A stretch of 38,798 bases of DNA from Oscillospiraceae bacterium. GTDB lineage: Bacteria > Bacillota > Clostridia > Oscillospirales > Acutalibacteraceae. Under the pieces are notes generated by a model. It worked only from the letters and a program-made list of their open reading frames with translations. It had not been told where the DNA came from and ran no database searches. The stretch spans positions 1 to 38,798 of the forward strand of contig JAITNG010000039.1 in the NCBI GenBank assembly GCA_031290595.1. The letters are read 5' to 3'. Below are positions 19,865 to 28,678 of the stretch, one piece after another (position 1 is the first letter of the stretch; each line of letters starts with the position of its first letter). The position numbers and the translations under genes are program-made.

Positions 19865-21226
19865 ATGCGCACAGAATCGGATACCCTGGGAACCCGCGAA
19901 TTGCCGGAAGATGCGCTGTATGGTCTGCAAACCCTGCGGGCGCGTGAAAATTTTGCGCTCGGCGGGCAGGATACCCCTATGGAGCTTGTCTATGCCATGG
20001 CGGAAGTCAAGCGGGCGGCGGCGTTGACCTATATGGAGCTGGGCATTGGGAAGCCCGGCGTTTATGAAGCGATTGCAAAAGCCGGCGAAAAATTGCTGGC
20101 GGGTGCGGCGGATGACGCGCTGCGCACCCCGGCGCTCCAGGGCGGGGCGGGGACTTCGGCGCACATGAACATCTGTGAAGTGCTGGCCAATCTGGCGCTG
20201 CGGGAACGCGGTCTGCCCTGCGGGCGTTATGACGTGATTCACCCCCTGGATGACGTGAACCGGGGGCAATCCACCAACGATGTGTTCCCCACGGCGCTGC
20301 GCATTGCCGCAATCCGGCAGCTGCGTGCGCTCAGTGAGGGCTGCGCGGCGCTCCAGGGGAGCCTGCAAATCAAAGAAACTGCATTGGAAGCCATCCCCAA
20401 ACTTGGCCGGACGGAATGGATGGACGCGCTGCCCGTCACGCTGGGCAGCGAATTCGGCGCGTTCGCCCAGGCGGTTGCGCGGGATCGCTGGCGGCTCTAT
20501 AAGGTGGAAGAGCGGTTGCGGCAGATCAACCTGGGCGGCACCGCCCTTGGCCGGGGGGATCAGGCGGAGCGCCGCTACCGGCACCGGGTGGTCGAAAAGC
20601 TCCGGGAACTGACCGGGCTTGGCCTGGCTGCGGCGGAATACCCCATGGATATAACCCAGAACCAGGATGTGTTTGTCGAGGTATCCGGCCTGTTGAAGGC
20701 GGCGGCGGTCAACTGGATGAAGATGGCGGGCGACCTGCGGCGGATGAATTCCGGCCCGCTGGGGGGCTTGGGGGAACTGCGGCTTGCGCCCGTGCAGGTG
20801 GGCAGCACCGCGATGCCGGGCAAGTTCAACCCCGTGATCCCGGAAATGGTGACCCAGGTGGCCATGCGGGTGATCGCCAACGACGCGGCCATCACCCTGG
20901 CGGCCACGCAAGGGGAGTTTGAACTCAACGCCTTCCTGCCGCTCATTGCCCAGAGCTTGCTGGAAAGCCTACGCCTGATGACCCGCGCGGCGGAAATTTT
21001 GCGCGTCAAGTGCATCGAAACATTGCAGGCCGACCCCGCCCGCTGTGCGCAATGGCTGGAGCAATCCTGCGCCTTTGCGGCGGCCTATGCGCCGGAGCTG
21101 GGGCATGAAGCGGTCAGTGCGCTGATGGCGCGCCATAGCGGGGATCCGGCGCACCTACGCCAAGCCCTTGTTGCAACGCTTGCAGCGAAAAAGCAGGGAA
21201 GCGGGGCGGCACCGGCGGACGCGTAG
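19865..21226 (+). CDS. aspA: Aspartate ammonia-lyase-like enzyme (fumarase/aspartase superfamily)
   Basis: From ATG 19865 (RBS aaaggag): RTESDTLGTRELPEDALYGLQTLRARENF; GQSTNDVFPTALRIA; GSTAMPGKFNPVIPEM signature. Follows hydG-hydF. Confidence 0.9.
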   Translation: MRTESDTLGTRELPEDALYGLQTLRARENFALGGQDTPMELVYAMAEVKRAAALTYMELGIGKPGVYEAIAKAGEKLLAGAADDALRTPALQGGAGTSAHMNICEVLANLALRERGLPCGRYDVIHPLDDVNRGQSTNDVFPTALRIAAIRQLRALSEGCAALQGSLQIKETALEAIPKLGRTEWMDALPVTLGSEFGAFAQAVARDRWRLYKVEERLRQINLGGTALGRGDQAERRYRHRVVEKLRELTGLGLAAAEYPMDITQNQDVFVEVSGLLKAAAVNWMKMAGDLRRMNSGPLGGLGELRLAPVQVGSTAMPGKFNPVIPEMVTQVAMRVIANDAAITLAATQGEFELNAFLPLIAQSLLESLRLMTRAAEILRVKCIETLQADPARCAQWLEQSCAFAAAYAPELGHEAVSALMARHSGDPAHLRQALVATLAAKKQGSGAAPADA

Positions 21227-22358
21227 CTTCATTTGCGGGCGCTGCATTTGGCTGCGCATGCGTGTTTTCTTGCGCGGGGTCGTTTGCCGCCGTGTGCGCC
21301 GCCGGGCGCTGCTGCGGGGCGGCGCGGGTGCGCAGCGGCTTGGGCGTGCGGGCGCTGACGATCAGCGAAGGGCGGCTGATGCCGCTACCGTGGTATGCCT
21401 GTACGCAGTATTCCAGCCAGCTATCCGGCGGAATTTCCCGATGGACGAACACGGGTTCCGCCGCATGGCCGACGGGGTGGAATTCTTCCCCAGGGTTGCT
21501 GCGGGCGCAGATCAAATAGGCCGCCGCGCCGATTGCGCGATCCCAGCGCAGTTCAATGGAATCCCGCCCGGCCAGCGTTGCCCGCAGGTGCTGCGGCTGC
21601 TGGGGGTCGGGCAGCGCAGGGAGCGTGACGGCTTCAACCATGGGGCTGGGGGCGCTGCTTTTGCCCGCCGCCACCGCTTGCACAAAATAGTAATACCGGG
21701 TTTGCGGCGTTTCGACTGTATCCATGAACCGGGTTTCCTTTGTTTCCGCACAGAGGCTATAGCTGCTCCAGGGCGTGAGGCTGCGGTAGAGTCGGTATTC
21801 CTCCGCCCCCGCGCCGGGCGACCATTCCAAAAGAATTTGCCGCGTCCCGCAAGGCATAGCCCTCACCAGCACCTGCGCCTGCGGCGGGCTGGTCGGCTGT
21901 GCCGCAGCTGTTGCCGGGTTTATTTCTGGGGTGGGAGTTGGTTCTGCTGCTGTTTTGTTTTGCGGCGCTGCGGGTGCGGCAGAAAAGACGCTGGCGGTGG
22001 CTGCGCCTATGCTTTGGCCGTTGGCGTTGTATGCCCGCACGGCGTAATGATACGTGTTGCCCGGTTGCAAGGCCGCGTCTATGTAAGTCGTTTCTTCCAG
22101 CACAGCGATGGGGTGCAGTGCGTTGCCGCCTTCGCTGCGCAGCAGCAGGTAGCCTTCCGCCCCGGGGACGGCCGCCCAGTGCATCGTCACCCGGTCCCCG
22201 CCGACGGCGTGCGCCGCCAAAAAGGCCGGGGCAAGGGGGGGCAGCTGCGGCGATTGCGCGGGGATCTGATAGGCTTCGGCCAACGGCGCGGGGTAAGGCA
22301 AGGCCGCGTCTGCGTTGGCGGCTGCGGCTTCCCAGGGGTAATTGAGGTGCTGTTCCAT
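21114..22358 (-). CDS. Protein with three fibronectin type III-like domains, no obvious signal peptide
   Basis: 414 aa; three repeats with Fn3 hallmarks (VTMHWAAVPGAEGYLLLRS...YHYAVRAYNANG; ILLEWSPGAGAEEYRLYRS...YYYFVQAVAAG; IELRWDRAIGAAAYLICARS...LEYCVQAYHGSG); RBS aaaggag upstream. Confidence 0.8.
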   Translation of the reverse strand: MEQHLNYPWEAAAANADAALPYPAPLAEAYQIPAQSPQLPPLAPAFLAAHAVGGDRVTMHWAAVPGAEGYLLLRSEGGNALHPIAVLEETTYIDAALQPGNTYHYAVRAYNANGQSIGAATASVFSAAPAAPQNKTAAEPTPTPEINPATAAAQPTSPPQAQVLVRAMPCGTRQILLEWSPGAGAEEYRLYRSLTPWSSYSLCAETKETRFMDTVETPQTRYYYFVQAVAAGKSSAPSPMVEAVTLPALPDPQQPQHLRATLAGRDSIELRWDRAIGAAAYLICARSNPGEEFHPVGHAAEPVFVHREIPPDSWLEYCVQAYHGSGISRPSLIVSARTPKPLRTRAAPQQRPAAHTAANDPAQENTHAQPNAAPANEATRPPVPPRFPAFSLQALQQGLGVGAPDPRYGAPSAH

Positions 22359-22474
22359 CCGTATCGCTCCTTTGACCCGGCGGGCGGGTGTGGCGTTGTT
22401 GATTCATTTCATAGTATGTTGCAGGGCTTTTCTTGGTTCCAAAATGATTTTTTTATGTTTCCAAAGAATTTTTC

Positions 22475-22503
22475 TTGACGAAGCCGAATAAATTTAGTAT
22501 ACT
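22475..22503 (+). promoter_or_regulatory. SigA-type promoter for the lipoprotein gene
   Basis: TTGACG (22475-22480), 17-nt spacer, TATACT (22498-22503). Confidence 0.75.
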
Positions 22504-22552
22504 ATCTTCGTGGGCTTTTGTAACCACAACAATAAAAAGGAGATGTTTAGAA

Positions 22553-23533
22553 TTGAGCAAGCAGGGGAAGAGAATTTTAGCGATTCTGGCAGTGTTGGCG
22601 CTGGCGTTCACGGTGCTGGCGGGCTGCGGCAAAGACGAAACTACAGGTGGTGCAGGGAATTTTACGATTGAAGAAACCCTTTCCGGCGAACAGGTGATTC
22701 CAACCTTCCCGCCAGTCATCGAGGACACAGAACCCGTTACAGAGAGTAGCGACGTCACTGAGGATATTACCGAAACGGCAACGGGCAGCGATACGCAGGC
22801 CGTCAGCACTTCCGGCAGCAGTACGCTTACCCAGCCGGGCGCTAAAACCGTCGTGGGGACAACCACAAAGGTAGCCACCACTGCTGTGAGCGGCGATGCA
22901 GCGATTTTGGCGTATTTCAATGCAGCGGTCAACAACGTGAAGATTCAGAAGCCGGGCTACACCTGGAAGGAACGCACCCTCATCGACCGCGACAGCATTG
23001 AAACCAGCAGCAGCGCGATCAATAGCGTCAAGGGCGCAGTGATCGGTTTGTTTTCCGCATTTGAAAAATGGACGGATAAGGACGCGGTTGCCGCAGGTGC
23101 GGATCACAATGATTTCCCTGTTTCCGGGAAGCCCTGGGCGAGCAAGCTGACCATGGCCGATATTAAGAGCATCAGCTCCACGGATGGCGGCAGTGTTTAT
23201 AACATCCAAATTAACCTAAAGGATGAAAATCTTTCCGCTCCGCCGGTGGATCGCGAAACTACCGCACACGGTCGCGTGATGAACATCTGGACGAAGGAAG
23301 CCATTGACGCCGGCCTCAAGAGCGCGGAAGCCTTTGTTGGCATTGATAAGTTTGCTCCGCAGTATTCCGGGAGCTATGTCAAATGCACCATTGATAAAAC
23401 GACAGGTGCGCTGAAGACCATTACTTATTTCTCCTCCGCAAACACCAAGCTGCACATCAACAAAGTGCTTGCCAAGGCTGATATTGATGCTTCCATCCGC
23501 ATTGGCAGCGAATCCGCTTACATCATCGGCTAA
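22553..23533 (+). CDS. Lipoprotein of unknown function
   Basis: TTG start at 22553 after RBS aaaaggagat; LSKQGKRILAILAVLALAFTVLAGC lipobox; Ser/Thr-rich linker then globular domain. Confidence 0.82.
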   Translation: MSKQGKRILAILAVLALAFTVLAGCGKDETTGGAGNFTIEETLSGEQVIPTFPPVIEDTEPVTESSDVTEDITETATGSDTQAVSTSGSSTLTQPGAKTVVGTTTKVATTAVSGDAAILAYFNAAVNNVKIQKPGYTWKERTLIDRDSIETSSSAINSVKGAVIGLFSAFEKWTDKDAVAAGADHNDFPVSGKPWASKLTMADIKSISSTDGGSVYNIQINLKDENLSAPPVDRETTAHGRVMNIWTKEAIDAGLKSAEAFVGIDKFAPQYSGSYVKCTIDKTTGALKTITYFSSANTKLHINKVLAKADIDASIRIGSESAYIIG

Positions 23534-23561
23534 GCACGGCGCAACCCATAATCAACCAAAG

Positions 23562-23608
23562 CACGCCCCCGGCAGGTTTTTGAACCTGCCGGGGGCGTGG
23601 GCTTTTTC
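23562..23608 (+). terminator. Rho-independent terminator
   Basis: ACGCCCCCGGCAGGTTTTTGAACCTGCCGGGGGCGT followed by GGGCTTTTT. Confidence 0.88.
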
Positions 23609-23669
23609 CACAGGGCAGCACCCCTTCGCCTGTCCGCACATATAGTAAGCAATAAGGGGGTGTTGATCA

Positions 23670-24437
23670 ATGCCGTATTGGTTGATGGCGTTGCTGGCCA
23701 CGCTTGGCACCTGGGCGGTGACCGCTTTGGGGGCGGCGGTGGTGCTGTTTTTCCGCAACCCGAAGGAGCGCACGCTCCGGGTGATGCTGGGCTTTGCCGC
23801 CGGGGTGATGCTCGCGGCAAGCGTCTGGTCGCTGCTGGAACCCGCCATGGCACAGGCAACGCAGCTGTTGCACATGCCGGGTTGGCCGCTGGCGGTGAGC
23901 GGGTGCCTTTGCGGGGTGGTGTTCCTTTGGGCGGCGGATCGCCTGATTGCGCACTTCAAGCCGGATGGTTCCGCACGCAGCGCCCGGATGCTGGTGTTTT
24001 CCATCACGCTGCACAACATACCCGAAGGTCTGGCCGTGGGCGTCGCCTTCGGGATGCTTGCGGTGAACCCAACCAGGGAAACCTTCCTCAGCGCTTGCTC
24101 CGTCGCGGTGGGGATCGCGGTGCAGAACTTCCCGGAAGGCGCGGCGGTTTCACTGCCGCTGCAAAAGGCGGGCTTCAGCCGCAAGCGGAGCTTCTTTTGG
24201 GGGCAGCTTTCCGGCGTGGTGGAACCCATCGCGGGGGTCTTCGGGGCGCTGATGGCGATGGTCGCGACCTATTCCCTGCCGTTTTTGCTCAGTTTTGCCG
24301 CCGGGGCGATGCTCCTGGTTTCGCTGCATGAACTGATCCCCGCTTGCCACACGGCGGGGGAGGAAGAGCGCTCCTACCTGCCAACGGCGGGGATGCTGCT
24401 GGGCTTTTTGCTGATGATGGTGCTGGAGAACCTGTAG
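23670..24437 (+). CDS. ZIP-family metal transporter
   Basis: 255 aa multi-TM; LHNIPEGLAVGVAFG and VQNFPEGAAVSLPL, ZIP TM4/TM5 motifs. Confidence 0.92.
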   Translation: MPYWLMALLATLGTWAVTALGAAVVLFFRNPKERTLRVMLGFAAGVMLAASVWSLLEPAMAQATQLLHMPGWPLAVSGCLCGVVFLWAADRLIAHFKPDGSARSARMLVFSITLHNIPEGLAVGVAFGMLAVNPTRETFLSACSVAVGIAVQNFPEGAAVSLPLQKAGFSRKRSFFWGQLSGVVEPIAGVFGALMAMVATYSLPFLLSFAAGAMLLVSLHELIPACHTAGEEERSYLPTAGMLLGFLLMMVLENL

Positions 24438-24445
24438 CCCCCGGG

Positions 24446-24518
24446 GGGCGGGGTGGTGGCGCGGAGCGCAGCACGGCTGGGCTTTGCGCATGGCGCCTTT
24501 CAGCAGAGGAACAGTATA
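24446..24518. repeat. Half copy of family A hairpin element
   Basis: GGCGGGGTGGTGGCGCGGAGCGCAGCACGGCTGGGCTTT...GAGGAACAGTATAG matches the right half of the 19622 element; no left half. Confidence 0.75.
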
Positions 24519-24540
24519 GCCCCGACCGGGGCAAAAAAGC

Positions 24541-24579
24541 AAAACAAACAAAGTTGCCAATGTGACTGTGGCAGCTTTG
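24541..24579 (-). terminator. Terminator downstream of the small SH3-like gene
   Basis: Minus strand AAAGCTGCCACAGTCACATTGGCAACTTTGTTTGTTTT. Confidence 0.6.
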
Positions 24580-24617
24580 TTTATTTGGTTATTCGACCTC
24601 CAGGCCGTTGTATGCCG

Positions 24618-24827
24618 TTAGCCTTCCTGCACCCCAGGGATGTAATCGGTGAAACCCACCTTGAATACGCCATTGGAGGATACTTTATACAGAACTACGA
24701 CCATCGCATCCTGCTCTAGGATGCAATAACACGCGCTGTCCCGATAGAGCGTACCCACCTTTGTGGAAAGTTTGCTGTCAGCATAAATGACCAGCTCTTT
24801 CCCTGATGTGTTTACAAACCGTTTCAA
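24618..24827 (-). CDS. Stand-alone bacterial SH3-like domain protein
   Basis: 69 aa: VIYADSKLSTKVGTLYRDSACYCILEQDAMVVVLYKVSSNGVFKVGFTDYIPGVQ, SH3b-like; RBS aaggagg upstream. Confidence 0.6.
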   Translation of the reverse strand: MKRFVNTSGKELVIYADSKLSTKVGTLYRDSACYCILEQDAMVVVLYKVSSNGVFKVGFTDYIPGVQEG

Positions 24828-25071
24828 ATTTTCAACCTCCTTGTCACAATTGTATAGTCGTGTGATAGCACTTTAACACTGGAACCTTAGAAACATTATA
24901 GCACCTCTGTAAAAATAATCAAGCGTTTTTTTAAATATTTTCACAGAATTACGATAAATTGCCCGGTTTTTTGGAACATAAAGGAAAGAAACGGGAATTT
25001 TATGTAAATTTTCCCCAAATTCAGGGAGCAAAGGCAAATCCTACAGTGCGTTACCAAATGTTACCGCCGGT

Positions 25072-25737
25072 TTATTCTGCCCGCAACCCTGCGCCAACGG
25101 CAATATCCGTCAGCAAACGCCAGGTTGCGCAGCCAACAATTCCATCCGCCGTCAGTCTGTTCGTCGCCTGGCAAAAGCGTAGCGCGTCTTCCGTCAGCAG
25201 CCCGAACACGCCATCAATAAGCAGCCCCGCGCCCACGGCGATGTTGAGCGCATCCTGGAGGATGCAGACATACACGCCCTGGTTGCCCCGGCGCAAGAGC
25301 GGGTATCCGCCGGTTGAGCAGGCGGGCGGCAACGTGCGGGTATCCAAATGCACCCAGGTGGGGGTCAGGTATGCCGGTTCCACATACGTGAAGAGTCCGC
25401 TGCTTGCAGCCAGGCTGCGCAGCCTGGCACGGCCTTCGTTGCCAATGTTTTGCGCGCAGTCAAACGCGGTGCCTGCGTAATGCTGGCTCTGGTTGGCGTG
25501 GCCGCCTTCCCCAATGCGCCGGAAGGCGTAGGGGAGGTAGATCGGCTGCCCCCACTGCTGCCGCAACTGCACCCAGGCGTTCATCGCGGCGCTCTGCGTC
25601 CACAGCAACTGGGTTTGCGAGGTACCGCGGAATTCCCCCACCAACAGCGTTTCGTTGGCGTAAGGCATCGCTTCACGCAGCCCGCGCTCATAGCGCTCCA
25701 TTTTCCCCGTTCGATTGTTATAGACTAAAATTGTCAC
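25072..25737 (-). CDS. Peptidase M15-like/peptidoglycan-binding lysin-type protein
   Basis: 221 aa; SQHYAGTAFDCAQ...VEPAYLTPTWVHLD resembles M15 zinc peptidase motifs (SxHxxGxAxD ... HxD); C-terminal YPLLRRGNQGVYVCILQDALN...DGVFGLLTEDALRFCQATNRLTADGIVGCATW is a PG_binding_1 domain. Confidence 0.82.
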   Translation of the reverse strand: MTILVYNNRTGKMERYERGLREAMPYANETLLVGEFRGTSQTQLLWTQSAAMNAWVQLRQQWGQPIYLPYAFRRIGEGGHANQSQHYAGTAFDCAQNIGNEGRARLRSLAASSGLFTYVEPAYLTPTWVHLDTRTLPPACSTGGYPLLRRGNQGVYVCILQDALNIAVGAGLLIDGVFGLLTEDALRFCQATNRLTADGIVGCATWRLLTDIAVGAGLRAE

Positions 25738-25948
25738 CCCATAGCCTCCTTTGTTTCATCGTGCTGCTGCAATGTATGCGGCAAGCCGGGTGAAATATAC
25801 GCGCACGCAGCGCGGGAAGCCAAGGGAGGATTTTAATCTGGTGATACTATAACACGATAGCAGAAAAAAGTCAATAAAAATATTTATTTTCACATAATCT
25901 TCCCAGTTCCTTGCAATTTCCCGTGTAAAGGCAATCGCGCATAAGATC

Positions 25949-28462
25949 TCACGCCGTCACAATCTTGCTCTCGCTTTGCAGCCCCAGCAGTTCCACTGCG
26001 TCCTCGCGCATCTTGTATTTCAGGATCTTCCCGGCGGCGTTCATGGGGAACGCATCCGTGAAACACACGTACCTGGGGGCTTTGTGCTTGGCCATGTGCG
26101 CCAGCACAAAGTCCTTGATTTCCGCCTCGGTGGCTTCTTCGCCGGGCTTGAGGATCACCCAGGCCATGATCTCTTCGCCGTAGGCGCGGCTCGGCACGCC
26201 CACCACCTGCACGTCGCTCACCTTGGGGTGGGTATAGATGAAGTCCTCAATTTCCTTAGGATATATATTTTCGCCCCCGCGGATGATCATATCCTTCATC
26301 CGCCCGGTGATTTTGTAGTTGCCGTCGGCGTCGCGCCGGGCGAGGTCGCCTGTGTGGAGCCAGCCGTCGGCGTCGATGGCGGCGGCGGTGGCTTCGGGCA
26401 TCTTGTAGTAGCCGCGCATGATGTTGTAGCCCCGGGCGACGAATTCGCCGTCGGCGTCATCCGGCAGGTCAAGGCCGGTTTCGGGGTCAACAATCTTGCA
26501 TTCCACGCCAAAAAACGCACGACCGACGGTGTTGACCCTGGTTTCGATGGAATCCGTAGTGCGGCTCATGGTGCAGCCGGGGGAACTTTCGGTCTGGCCA
26601 AAGACGATGGTGATTTCCGTCATGTGCATCTTTTCGATCACCTCTTCCATCACCTTGATGGGGCAGGGGCTGCCGGCCATGATGCCGGTGCGCATGTGGC
26701 TGAAATCCGTGGCGGCGAAGTTTGCGTTGGCAAGCATGGCGATGAACATGGTCGGCACGCCGTGGAAGGCCGTGATCTGTTCCCGGTTGATGCAATCCAG
26801 GCCGAGGGCGGGCGAAAACGCCGGGATGGGGCACATCGTAGTGCCGTGGGTGACTGAAGCCGTCATGGCCAGCACCATGCCGAAGCAGTGGAACATCGGC
26901 ACCTGGATCATCAGCTTATCCGCCGTCGAAAGATCCATGCCGTCGCCGATGGTTTTGCCGTTGTTCACAATATTATAATGCGTCAGCATCACGCCCTTGG
27001 GGAACCCCGTGGTGCCGGAGGTATACTGCATATTGCACACATCATCCTTGCGCAGGGCGGCGGCGCGGCGCAGCACCTCCGCCTGCGGCACCTGTTGGCT
27101 CAGTTCCATCGCCTGTTCCCAGTTGCGGCAGCCGGGCAAATCGAAGCCGACGGTGACGATATTGCGCAAAAACGGCAGCCGCCGCGCATGGAGGGGTTGC
27201 CCCCGCTCCAGGGTTTCCAGTTCCGGGCAAAGCTGCTGTATAATGCCGGAATAGTCGCTATCCTTATGGTTCTCAAGCATCACAAGGGTGTGGGCGTCGC
27301 TCTGGCGCAGGAGGTATTCCGCCTCGTGAATCTTATAGGCGGTGTTGACCGTCACCAGCACCGCGCCGATTTTCACGCTCGCCCAAAAGGTCAGGAACCA
27401 TTGGGGGACGTTGGTCGCCCAAATCGCCACATGATCCCCCGGGCGCACGCCCATGGCGATCAAAGCGCGGGCGAATGCGTCCACCTCCTCCCGGAATTCC
27501 CTGTACGTCCGCACGTAATCCAGAATAGTATAGCGAAAGGCGTATTGTTCCGGGAATTCTTCCGCCACGCGGTCAAGCAGTTGGGGGAAGGTCAGGTCGA
27601 TCAGCGTTTCCTTCGGCCAAATGTATTGCCCGGTTTTGCGTGCGTTTTCGTAGAGCCGGTTGGGTGCGCATTCCTCCGGGGGCAAAAAGCTGGCGATAAA
27701 ATTGACGAAGTGCGGGAAGACGACGCCCGCCTCCTCCAGCTCCGGGGCATAGCGCTTGAGCCATTCCAGCGAAAGGTAGCCCTCATAATTGATCGAGCGC
27801 AGCGCCCGGAAGAAGCCTTCCATGGGCAAATCGCCCTCGCCCATCATTTTATACTGCACTTTGCCGTCTGTGACCAGCGAATCCTTGCAATGCACGTATT
27901 TGATGAACGCACCCAGGTTGGCCACGGTTTCAGCCGGGCTTTCGCCCCCAAAGCGGTAGGGGTGGTGGAGATCCCACAGTGCGCCGACGCTGTCGCTGCC
28001 AAGCGTGGCCAGCAGGGCGGCCAGGCGCTTGGTGTCGCTGAACGCGCCGTTGCTCTCAATGAGCAGGGTTACGCCGCTTTCTTCCGCCAGGGGGAGCAGA
28101 CTGCGCACCGCTTCGGCCACTTCCGCATCGTCCACCGGGTCACAGGGTTCCGCCGTGCGGTCGCCCAAAATGCGCACAAAGCCCGCCCCCAACGCCTTGG
28201 CCAGCGCAATGGCATTCCGCGCTTCAACCAGCGCTTGCGCCCGTTTTGCGGGGTATTGCAGACTGTGGAAGGCGGAAACGCAGCTGATTTCCAGCCGCCC
28301 GGTGCGCAGCTTCCCCAGCGCACGGAGCAGTTCCTCCGCCGGGGTGCCTTCATAACCCCGCAGTTCAATGCCGTGGAAGCCATAATCCTTGGCCAGGGAA
28401 GTCATATCCTGCCAGGAAAGCTCCGGGCAGCCCAGGGAAGAAAAAGCAAGTTTCATGTGCAT
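25949..28462 (-). CDS. Fusion: N-terminal TIM-barrel sugar-phosphate isomerase/epimerase-like domain plus C-terminal AMP-binding acyl-CoA synthetase
   Basis: 837 aa uninterrupted; N-part KLAFSSLGCPELSWQDMTSLAKDYGFHGIELRG...WDLHHPYRFGG...YVHCKDS; C-part MQYTSGTTGFPKGVMLTHYN, GWLHTGDLA, GRMKDMIIRGGENIYPKEIEDF, NAAGKILKYKMRE. Confidence 0.92.
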   Translation of the reverse strand: MHMKLAFSSLGCPELSWQDMTSLAKDYGFHGIELRGYEGTPAEELLRALGKLRTGRLEISCVSAFHSLQYPAKRAQALVEARNAIALAKALGAGFVRILGDRTAEPCDPVDDAEVAEAVRSLLPLAEESGVTLLIESNGAFSDTKRLAALLATLGSDSVGALWDLHHPYRFGGESPAETVANLGAFIKYVHCKDSLVTDGKVQYKMMGEGDLPMEGFFRALRSINYEGYLSLEWLKRYAPELEEAGVVFPHFVNFIASFLPPEECAPNRLYENARKTGQYIWPKETLIDLTFPQLLDRVAEEFPEQYAFRYTILDYVRTYREFREEVDAFARALIAMGVRPGDHVAIWATNVPQWFLTFWASVKIGAVLVTVNTAYKIHEAEYLLRQSDAHTLVMLENHKDSDYSGIIQQLCPELETLERGQPLHARRLPFLRNIVTVGFDLPGCRNWEQAMELSQQVPQAEVLRRAAALRKDDVCNMQYTSGTTGFPKGVMLTHYNIVNNGKTIGDGMDLSTADKLMIQVPMFHCFGMVLAMTASVTHGTTMCPIPAFSPALGLDCINREQITAFHGVPTMFIAMLANANFAATDFSHMRTGIMAGSPCPIKVMEEVIEKMHMTEITIVFGQTESSPGCTMSRTTDSIETRVNTVGRAFFGVECKIVDPETGLDLPDDADGEFVARGYNIMRGYYKMPEATAAAIDADGWLHTGDLARRDADGNYKITGRMKDMIIRGGENIYPKEIEDFIYTHPKVSDVQVVGVPSRAYGEEIMAWVILKPGEEATEAEIKDFVLAHMAKHKAPRYVCFTDAFPMNAAGKILKYKMREDAVELLGLQSESKIVTA

Positions 28463-28598
28463 AGGTTCCTTTCGTTGCCGTTCTTTCTTTTCATATGAGC
28501 TATTTTAGCAAAATTCAAGGAAAAATGCAAGAAAAGATTTACGCAGGGCGCAGCGTGAACAAAATAAGAATATTTTTGCAAAATATTTCCATTCCCTC

Positions 28599-28627
28599 TT
28601 GACATTTTCACGCTAAAGTGGTAAATT
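28599..28627 (+). promoter_or_regulatory. SigA-type promoter with overlapping inverted repeat, upstream of the NlpC/P60 gene
   Basis: TTGACA (28599-28604), 17-nt spacer, TAAATT (28622-28627); GGTAAATT (28620-28627)/AATTTACC (28641-28648). Confidence 0.65.
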
Positions 28628-28678
28628 GTAAATACGGCGAAATTTACCGAATATTGTCGAACAAGGGGATGGCTTGAA

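Noticed and set aside
26888-28498. 536-aa plus-strand ORF opposite the TIM/ligase fusion
   Set aside because: Antisense artefact; the minus strand carries complete catalytic motifs.
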